From the NCBI GenBank assembly GCA_009911195.1, contig QXWV01000145.1, positions 1 through 34,841 of the forward strand: DNA of 34,841 nt, in the 5' to 3' direction. Under the pieces are notes generated by a model. That model worked only from the letters and a program-made list of their open reading frames with translations. It searched no databases and had not been told where the DNA came from. Below are positions 28,853-34,841 of this stretch, one piece after another. Both the position numbers and the translations under genes were made by a program. Origin of the DNA: Lachnospiraceae bacterium (GTDB taxonomy: Bacteria; Bacillota; Clostridia; Lachnospirales; Lachnospiraceae). Each line of letters opens with the position of its first letter. Positions within the stretch are counted from its first letter, which is position 1.

Positions 28853-29725
28853 CTAATGGGCATTCAGCACACTTTTACTGAGCGATCCTGTCTTGAATAA
28901 GCTGAAGCACAGGATAACGGTATAAGCCGCCACTGACCAGAGCGCCGTGTGCAGGTTGCCCGCAACCGTAACGCTGGCAACGAGTACCGAGTAAATGCCG
29001 ACACAGACCATAATGAAAAAGCCCTGGAATGCAAGGGCGCAAAGCCCCTTGATGTAGTTATTTCCGATGCTGCCCCATTCCCGGTTGCTTAAAGTTGCAA
29101 AGGGAACCGGAGCCACTGAAATATAAAGGTATATCTCTATCATGCGCCCGTATAAAATGACGGTGATGAGGACGGACATGATTTTCATACACAGGCTGAC
29201 AATCATGGTTTCTATCCCAAGCCCGATCAGTTCGCCAATGCCCATAGTGGAAAGCTGGTTGTTGAACATATCCGTCAGCGTGGTGGTCACGTCAATGCTT
29301 GTGGAGCCTGATATGACACCCGCCGCATTGGTCACGATATGGTTGCCCACATCGAAAATTGCCATAGTGATGTCAAAAGTCTTGCTAAGGAGCATCACTG
29401 CAACACACGCTTTCACGAGGTAGCGGAAGAAAAACTCACTCCCTACCTCGTGCATATTGTTTTTGTCCATTACCATCGTTATCAGCTCATAACACAAAAT
29501 TGCGCTGATGATAAGCCCCGCTATGGGAATCATGACATTCTCTGAAAGGTTCCGGATCATGGAAAAAATGCTTCCGTTCCATGCGCTGGGTGTCTGCCCG
29601 ACTTCCCCTGCAATCTCGCCCACTTTTGTATTCACGTCCGTGAACATCGTTTCGAGGTTGCCAAGCACCCACCCTTGCAGCATTTCCTTTATAAATTCAG
29701 TGATTTTGTCAATGATCGCCCCCAT
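28853..29725 (-). CDS. TrbL/VirB6-like channel protein
   Basis: The 290-residue protein has an N-terminal amphipathic region (IDKITEFIKEMLQGWVLGNLETMF). At least five membrane helices follow, including VMIPIAGLIISAILCYELI, MKIMSVLITVILYG and CALAFQGFFIMVCVGIYSVL. This matches the TrbL-like proteins of Tn1549-type ICEs that form the inner-membrane part of the mating channel. The ATG lies three bases after the Maff2 stop, and no convincing ribosome site precedes it. Its translation may therefore depend on ribosomes finishing Maff2. Confidence 0.88.
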   Translation of the reverse strand: MGAIIDKITEFIKEMLQGWVLGNLETMFTDVNTKVGEIAGEVGQTPSAWNGSIFSMIRNLSENVMIPIAGLIISAILCYELITMVMDKNNMHEVGSEFFFRYLVKACVAVMLLSKTFDITMAIFDVGNHIVTNAAGVISGSTSIDVTTTLTDMFNNQLSTMGIGELIGLGIETMIVSLCMKIMSVLITVILYGRMIEIYLYISVAPVPFATLSNREWGSIGNNYIKGLCALAFQGFFIMVCVGIYSVLVASVTVAGNLHTALWSVAAYTVILCFSLFKTGSLSKSVLNAH

Positions 29726-29728
29726 GAA

Positions 29729-29829
29729 TTAGGAGAACAGTGTCGTAAGCTGTGGAATCACCGTCTGCGCCACGATTACAATGCCGCCGCCCGCCATGAG
29801 CTGTTTAATCCCCTGCGATTTTGCGCCCG
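29729..29829 (-). CDS. Maff2 family protein, exon 2
   Basis: The second exon encodes GAKSQGIKQLMAGGGIVIVAQ and the tail VIPQLTTLFS. Joined to exon 1 (32634-32748) it gives 216 nt, exactly 71 codons plus a stop, and restores NDNPGAKSQG across the junction. It ends three bases before the TrbL-like ATG. Confidence 0.9.
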
Positions 29830-29882
29830 ATTGCGATAGGTAAGCCTACAGTTTCAAATGTTTCCGGCTTTTCCCCCGCTTA

Positions 29883-29916
29883 GCACCGTGCATGCGGCTT
29901 TCACCGCACACGGCGC
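29883..29916 (-). ncRNA. Group II intron domain V
   Basis: A 34-nt hairpin: GCGCCGTG pairs with CACGGTGC, a two-base bulge follows, then TGCGGT/GCCGCA closed by a GAAA tetraloop. The catalytic triad position appears to read CGC. Confidence 0.9.
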
Positions 29917-29985
29917 CCCATCGAATTTAGAAATTGTTCGTTTTAAACATAACTTACACACTTCGTTACAGCATTAAAAGATTTG

Positions 29986-31866
29986 TTATGCGATTACAGG
30001 CGTTCCCGCCAGTTTTCGCAGTTTATTCAGTTTTTCCAGTTGTTTTTTGTTCAGTTGGAGCTCCTTTAGGTACTTCTGGATTGTTTCTTCCAAGGTGGCA
30101 TGGATTAAGATATGTACTGCTTCGGTTACAAGAACAAGGTTGCTGTATTCATCTGTACCGCCGTTTTCAAGCGGTTCTTTATGGTGACAGCGAATGTCAT
30201 AAGGCATAAGGTCAACGCCAGTTATGGCGCACCTCCCATATTGAGCCGCAAACAGAGAAATCCGGTTGTCTGCAAACTCAATCGTTTTGTCCAGCACAGG
30301 GTTTTGCATGAGCCATATCATCGTATCGGTATTGATGCCAAGATTTTTATGGATTTCTGCCCGTCCCTCCGGCGTGTACCGATTGACGGTTTTCTTTTTG
30401 TGCTGGGCGTTTCTTGTTTGGACATATCCCATTGGAATGAGAGGGTGTCCGTTCAAAAACCTTAGCTGTTTACTTTTTCCATACCGTTCCTTAATGAATC
30501 CACGTTCCAGTTTTCCTTTTGGTGTCAATTCCCGAAGCCTGTTTGCCATTTGCAGTTTCAGCCCATAGGACAGCTTTGGAAAATCTACGCTGATGTGTGT
30601 TGCCAGACGGTAATAGTTATGCAGTCCGGCAACCACGGAATTGTATTGCTGAATAGCGATGTACTGCGCCCGGTTATCTGCCGGATTCTGTATCGCCCGG
30701 ATAGCGGCAGATATTTTTCCCTTTGCCTGCTTTATGGCTTTATCGCTCATGTGTGAACAGACCACGTATTTTTTCCCTTTGGGATAGACTTTCATCTTGA
30801 ATCCCAAAAACTCCGAATACCGCTGTTTTAGATTGATGACTTTAGACTTTTCCGGGCTGATTTCCAGTCCGAGCCGCTCTTTTAGCCATAGCCGCGTTGC
30901 TTCAAACGCCTTTTCAGCGTCCTGCCGGCTCCGGCAAAAGATTTTGAAGTCGTCAGCGTACCTCACGATGTACATTTCTTTGAGTCTGCTCCGCCTGAGC
31001 GCCCGGTAGGTGTGACTTTTAATATCTGTACCGTGGGCGTTCTGCCGGGTTTTGTACTCGTAATGGGTAGGCATTTCCTCCCACTGGGAAGTCACCCACC
31101 AGTCAAGCTCATTCAGCACTATGTTGGAGAGCAGTGGCGACAAAATGCCGCCCTGCGGCGTTCCTTTGGTTGGAGTTGTCCTCGTTCCGTCTGGAAGCAC
31201 CACCTGTGCCTTTAACATCTGCTTGACGATACACAGCAGCTTTTTATCCCGGATACCCATTTCCCACATCTGCCTTATCAGCTTCCCGTGGTTTACATTG
31301 TCAAAGAAGCCTTGAATGTCAATATCCACCGCATAATGAAGGTGCTGTATCTGCATGAGCCGACAGCATTGTGCTACGGCGTGTTCCGTAGAGCGGTTTG
31401 GGCGGAAGCCGTTGGAACGCTCATGGAACTTTGCTTCACAGATTGGTTCAATCACTTGTAAAATACATTGCTGCACTATGCGGTCAACAATTGTAGGAAT
31501 CCCCAGCGGTCTTGTTTTTCCATTGGGTTTGGGGATTTCCACCCGTTTCACCGGGCGGGGAGTGTACCAACTGAACTGTTTTTGAATAAGCCGGACGTAT
31601 TGTTCCTCACGAAGTGCGGCAAGGTCTTTGATTGTCCGCTTATCCACGCCGGGAGTACCGCTTCCTTTGTTGCCCTTAATTGTCCGATATGCCAGTTTGA
31701 TGTTTTCCTCACTTGCAATCAGGCGCATGAGGTTCTGAAAGGTCTTGCCGTTCAGGCTGTCAGCATACAGACTGTCAAAGATGCTTTGCAGGTCGTAATA
31801 CTCCGTATAGCGGATTTTGCTTTGTTTTGGTTTGCGCTTTTGCTGCTCCGAAGTCAACACAGGCAC
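29986..31866 (-). CDS. ltrA: Group II intron reverse transcriptase/maturase with HNH endonuclease
   Basis: The 626-residue protein starts with GTG at 31866 after AAGGGGTGG. The RT domain has GVDKRTIKDL, RPLGIPTIVDRIVQQ, GFRPNRSTEHAV, the GTPQGGILSPLLSN block and the YADD active site (YIVRYADDFKIFC). A maturase/thumb region follows (QYIAIQQYNSVVAGLHNYY). The C-terminus has an HNH module: CAITGVDLMPYDIRCHHKEP, then GGTDEYSNLVLV and HILIH. It is encoded within intron domain IV. It should assist splicing and drive retrohoming into the Maff2 site. All key motifs are present, so it looks functional. Confidence 0.95.
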   Translation of the reverse strand: MPVLTSEQQKRKPKQSKIRYTEYYDLQSIFDSLYADSLNGKTFQNLMRLIASEENIKLAYRTIKGNKGSGTPGVDKRTIKDLAALREEQYVRLIQKQFSWYTPRPVKRVEIPKPNGKTRPLGIPTIVDRIVQQCILQVIEPICEAKFHERSNGFRPNRSTEHAVAQCCRLMQIQHLHYAVDIDIQGFFDNVNHGKLIRQMWEMGIRDKKLLCIVKQMLKAQVVLPDGTRTTPTKGTPQGGILSPLLSNIVLNELDWWVTSQWEEMPTHYEYKTRQNAHGTDIKSHTYRALRRSRLKEMYIVRYADDFKIFCRSRQDAEKAFEATRLWLKERLGLEISPEKSKVINLKQRYSEFLGFKMKVYPKGKKYVVCSHMSDKAIKQAKGKISAAIRAIQNPADNRAQYIAIQQYNSVVAGLHNYYRLATHISVDFPKLSYGLKLQMANRLRELTPKGKLERGFIKERYGKSKQLRFLNGHPLIPMGYVQTRNAQHKKKTVNRYTPEGRAEIHKNLGINTDTMIWLMQNPVLDKTIEFADNRISLFAAQYGRCAITGVDLMPYDIRCHHKEPLENGGTDEYSNLVLVTEAVHILIHATLEETIQKYLKELQLNKKQLEKLNKLRKLAGTPVIA

Positions 31867-32633
31867 CCACCCCTTTCGGTTAGGATTTTCTTTGTCATAC
31901 TCGAAGCTGTGTTTGTTATGTTTTCAGTTTTTGTTTCTAAATCCGACTGGTGGCTATCCCTCCACGGGCTTTTTATTCCCGCTTCACAGGTACTGTGCCA
32001 CCACTTTCGCCGGGATTAAGATAAGTTATAGCGATAGTGGAATATCATAACTGATATACCAGCATTTTCTGCTGGTTTTCGCTTTTCCTCATCAGCGTGA
32101 CGTCAGCCTGCAACAGCTTTATCATTCACGTCCCGGTTTACCACGTTCCAACAATCCTATCATTAGATACTTTTAGGCGCTTCCTCTAAGCCTGTGCCCA
32201 ATTCAAAGAATCTTACCGCCTGTAACGGTATGTGGACGTTCATAACAACCAATCTTACTAATCCACGGACACCCCAATTTAATGGGAAATTGCCTTTCGA
32301 CAAATCCAAACGTTTAGACCCGTACATTCGGAAGTACGCCAGTATTTTCATACATTCTCACCATGAGTATCCGACACCCGGCATATAGGTGACGCCATCC
32401 ACCTCTGGACAGGTTTCGTGCGGGAAAATCCCGCTTACGGTCACTCTCTGCCGACTTCACCGAGCTTTTGACGGTTAGGCAGTTGCATACCGCCGCCAAT
32501 CGGAGTATCAGTGTGGGCGTTTCAAGGCGTTACCCTGTCATTCCACCCATCGGATTGTCAGTTCTCCTAAGATTTCAGGCTTTTTAGCCTTTCAACTTAG
32601 TGCGTAACCTTTTCAGTTACGAACGTGTCGCAC

Positions 32634-32748
32634 GATTATCATTTCCGTATCCCTCAAGCAGATTGATCACGCCCCATACTGCCACGCCTGCGCCGATTGC
32701 TGTCACTACTGTCTTTAATCCTGTTACTGCTGTTGTAAAAAAACTCAT
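32634..32748 (-). CDS. Maff2 family protein, exon 1
   Basis: ATG 32748 encodes SFFTTAVTGLKTVVTAIGAG and VAVWGVINLLEGYGNDN, with one membrane helix. The frame breaks at GATAATC/GTGCG, the intron boundary. The full protein of 71 residues carries two hydrophobic segments and matches Maff2-family small membrane proteins that precede TrbL in Tn1549-like ICEs; their role in the channel is unknown. Confidence 0.9.
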
Positions 32749-33051
32749 AATTTTTACCTTTTCTTTCCTTAAATTTGATTTTTTGATAAAGAAAGAGCTT
32801 TGATATGTAAATCCCCCGCCCTTTGTGGTAAAATAAGGGCAGGGAAATCCTTTGGGAGAACCCTGCGGGCATCCGGTACATTCAGTTTGGCGATTGGCTG
32901 TGCCGGGTGTCTTGATTTTTGTCCTTTCCCAAATACATTCAAAACTCCGTTTTCTGACTTCCGGTTTTATTCCCCGAAAGTCCTGTGTCTGGTTTACAGT
33001 TCCATATTCAGTTGTCTTTCACTTCTGGACATCATGTCCAAAAGTTTCCCT
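32749..33051 (-). promoter_or_regulatory. Intergenic region between virD4 and Maff2
   Basis: There is no gene in these 303 bp. It contains the palindrome copy at 33021-33045. Two overlapping stems, GCAGGG/CCCTGC and GCCCTT/AAGGGC, lie near 32820-32872, and the second has TATTTTACC in its loop, so they could act as an attenuator. I see no clear promoter for the downstream transfer genes. Confidence 0.5.
33021..33045. repeat. 25-bp palindrome copy 3, after virD4
   Basis: The arms are ACTTCTGGACAT and ATGTCCAAAAGT, with one mismatch and a central base. It lies 6 bp beyond the virD4 stop and stays in that gene's frame as RETFGHDVQK before a TGA. Confidence 0.88.
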
Positions 33052-34347
33052 TTATTCAGTTGTGTCCGGGGAATCTTCTTCCTGCCCGCTGACTTCCCCA
33101 CAGTCAAAGGCATCATCCACCTCCGTATTTAAAGTGACTTTCATGTGCTGCAGGTGCTTCACATAGTCCTCAATGTCAAAGGTGTTTTTCTGGTCATAAT
33201 CAGACAGCTCTCTGTATCTGCTATGCTTCGTTATATCGAATTTATCCGAGAAGAATGGTCTGACACCTCTAAGCTGCATGATACATTTCCCGCCGTCCAT
33301 GACCGCAATCTCGTCCTGCGACATCAGTTCCTTTCCGGTCTTTTGGTAATTAAGCCCGTAGGACTGTGACGTACCCCTTGTGTCCGAGGTATTGTAAAGG
33401 TCAATCGTTTCCTTACCCAAAACTTCCGCCAGCTCTTTTAAAGTGGTCTTTTCCTTCCCTCCGAGGAATAAGGTGGTGTCACAATTCCCTTCGATTGTGT
33501 CAGCGTTGTCCTTATAAATCGCCTTTAACTGGGACTTTGACTGCAAAATAATGGAAGCCGATATTTCACGGCTCCGGATTGTGGCGATCAGCTTCTCAAA
33601 CTGCGGAATCTGACCGATATTTGCAAACTCGTCCAACAGCATCCTCACATGAACCGGGAGCCTGCCGTTATAAACATCATCTGCCTTGTCACAAAGTAAA
33701 TTAAAGAGCTGTGAATACATGATTGACACCACGAAATTGAATGTGGCATCTGTATCTGAAATAATGACGAATAAAGCTGTCTTTTTTTCACCCAAAGTAT
33801 CAAGCTCCAGATCATCATACTCCATAAGGTCACGCAGCTCTTTGATGTCAAATGGCGCTAACCTTGCGCCACAGCTAATAAGTATGCTTTTCGCCGTTTT
33901 GCCCGCCGCAAGTTTGTACTTTTTATATTGGCGGACAGCAAAGTGGTTCGGGTCTTTTTCCTCCAGTTCATCAAACAGCAGGTCAACGGCGTTTTTAAAA
34001 TTTTCGTCATCTTCCCTTGCTTCGCTTGCATCAATCATATCAATCAGCATGGCGAAATTCTGTTCTTCCTCCGGGGCTTCATACCAGATGTAGGCGATCA
34101 GCGCCGTATAATACAGCTTTTCCGCTTTCACCCAGAAATCTTCCCCGGATTGCTGCCCCTCCCCTTTGGTGTTGACAATAATCGTGTTTACAAGTTTCAA
34201 AATGTCCTTTTCACTCCGTAAATAAGCGAAAGGATTGTAGTGCATGGACTTTGCAAAGTTTATGGTATTGAGGACTTTTATCTTATAGCCGCCCTTTTTG
34301 AGCATCTTTCCGCACTCGATCAGCACAGTGCCTTTTGGTAATGTCAA
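33052..34347 (-). pseudogene. virD4: VirD4/TraG coupling protein, 5' part missing
   Basis: The sequence is collinear with the C-terminal about 430 residues of Tn1549-type VirD4 proteins: PKGTVLIECGKMLKKGG, GEDFWVKAEKLYYTALI, Walker B VRMLLDEFANIG, and REISASIILQSKSQLKAIY. The N-terminal membrane helices and the Walker A (GxxxxGK) that should precede PKGT are absent. Upstream is only a weak TTG (34347) without a ribosome site, in frame with the end of TnpW after its TGA. The gene expected between TnpW and VirD4 (PcfB/DUF3801 type) is also absent. A deletion is the simplest reading. The product cannot hydrolyse ATP and would not be anchored. Confidence 0.85.
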
Positions 34348-34377
34348 GTAGGGAATAAGAAAAAGTGTATCTTCTTT

Positions 34378-34563
34378 TCAATCAGTTACACTGTCCTTGT
34401 CGTTCTCGATAAGCCGCACTACCTTGTCCGTAAAGGTTTCCCGGCTTGTTTCGCTGAAATGGATATGTATGTCAAAGGTGGTATTCCCTATCCGTTTCAC
34501 AAGGTCGGGCTTCGCGTCCAGAGGGGCGGCGGTGCGGCTGGTCTTGCTGGTGTCATTGTTCAT
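34378..34563 (-). CDS. TnpW-like protein of the ICE
   Basis: The product has 61 residues from ATG 34563, with AAAGGAG upstream; the ATG overlaps the TGA of the DnaC-like gene (ATGA). A longer frame lies within the DnaC gene and was rejected. The core KRIGNTTFDIHIHFS, then TFTDKVVRLIEND, is homologous to the TnpW of the nested element at 9524-9688. Role not established. Confidence 0.8.
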   Translation of the reverse strand: MNNDTSKTSRTAAPLDAKPDLVKRIGNTTFDIHIHFSETSRETFTDKVVRLIENDKDSVTD

Positions 34564-34841
34564 AGGCTCTCCTTTCCGTTCATCAGTCCTTTTAACCGTT
34601 CCATTTTCCCCTGTGCCGTGGATTTTCTGATATTCTCCCCGGTGAAGAATACCGGGCAGCACATTTCAAGCAGACGGTCATAAATCCGGGCATGGGCGGT
34701 GTCCTCCGGGTGCTGCAATTCCTCCAGTGTGAGGTTTGTTGTGACTATCAGCGGTTTTTGGCTGCGGTATCGGCTGTCAACCACGTTGTAAACCTGTTCA
34801 AGCCCGTATTCCGTGCCGCGCTCCATGCCGAAATCGTCAAG
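34560..34841 (-). CDS. DnaC/IstB-like AAA+ ATPase, 3' part
   Basis: The frame is open to the window edge. The visible residues include LDDFG (Walker B) followed by ERGTEYGLEQVYNVVDSRYR, and then KPLIVTTNL (sensor 1) with RIYDRLLEMC, as in DnaC-type helicase loaders. It is about 93 residues of a protein normally near 280. It probably works in ICE replication with an upstream initiator. It overlaps TnpW by 4 bp. Confidence 0.88.
   Translation of the reverse strand, partial: LDDFGMERGTEYGLEQVYNVVDSRYRSQKPLIVTTNLTLEELQHPEDTAHARIYDRLLEMCCPVFFTGENIRKSTAQGKMERLKGLMNGKESL

Larger units (their letters stand above)
29830..32633 (-). ncRNA. Group II intron, complete, 2804 bp, in Maff2
   Basis: The 5' end is GTGCGAC and the 3' end is CGCAAT, fitting GUGYG...AY. 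Domain V is at 29883-29916 (GCGCCGTG...GAAA...CACGGTGC) and domain VI covers 29830-29882. The 5' domains (31867-32633) contain EBS2 TTCCG in a GTAC-stemmed loop (32329-32333) and EBS1 GATTGTT (32150-32156). These pair with exon sites CGGAA (32643-32647) and GATAATC (32634-32640), the last with one G-U pair. It carries an LtrA-like ORF. The evidence supports a retrohomed, splicing-competent intron. Confidence 0.93.

Noticed and set aside
32163-32351. A 62-residue frame in the 5' part of the intron
   Set aside because: It overlaps structured domain I sequence including the EBS2 hairpin; chance frame.

Overview
The window carries most of the transfer module of a Tn1549/CTn-type integrative and conjugative element (ICE) from a Gram-positive gut anaerobe, most likely a Lachnospiraceae/Clostridia host. 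The basis is the characteristic gene order (DnaC-like, TnpW, VirD4, Maff2, TrbL-like, PrgI, VirB4, M23-NlpC/P60, DUF4315-like, CD1107-like, topoisomerase III, giant methylase-helicase), strong AGGAGG ribosome sites and TTG/GTG starts. Almost everything is on the minus strand, so the window reads biologically from 34841 down to 1. No antibiotic resistance gene, tRNA, rRNA or CRISPR array is visible.

Layout in transcription order. 34841-34378: end of a DnaC-like ATPase and a TnpW gene. 34347-33052: a VirD4 coupling-protein remnant without its membrane anchor and Walker A. 32748-29729: the Maff2 gene, split by a complete 2804-bp group II intron whose precise ends, EBS1/EBS2 pairings, domain V and LtrA-like maturase are all visible. 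29725-25959: TrbL/VirB6-like channel protein, PrgI and VirB4 ATPase. 25962-19641: radical SAM protein, bifunctional M23/NlpC-P60 cell-wall hydrolase, DUF4315-like protein, CD1107-like surface protein and an MT-A70 methyltransferase. 19660-8814: DNA topoisomerase III, split by an 8750-bp element. 8734-54: small helical protein, XRE regulator and a giant methylase-helicase, cut at its 3' end by a second element entering at the left edge.

The element in topB (9493-18242) is a self-contained integrative mobilizable element. It has a TnpX-like large serine recombinase at one end, a MobQ-type relaxase with an upstream cluster of hairpins (candidate oriT), a divergent XRE regulator, three tandem paralogues of an unknown protein family, and its own TnpW. 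GA dinucleotides flank it, and joining the flanks rebuilds an uninterrupted 698-codon topB frame. Joining its own ends places a TTGATA box from one end 17 bp from a TATGCT box at the other, just upstream of the recombinase. This resembles the circle-joint promoter known for Tn4451.

The ICE backbone therefore carries a stack of lesions in conserved transfer genes: topB and the helicase gene (serine-recombinase elements), Maff2 (intron) and virD4 (apparent deletion). The first three are reversible by excision or splicing; the virD4 loss is not. A second unexpected layer is a 25-bp palindrome that recurs inside or just after coding regions. It is always read in the same frame, as the peptide TSGHDVQK or close variants, and resembles a coding palindromic repeat family.
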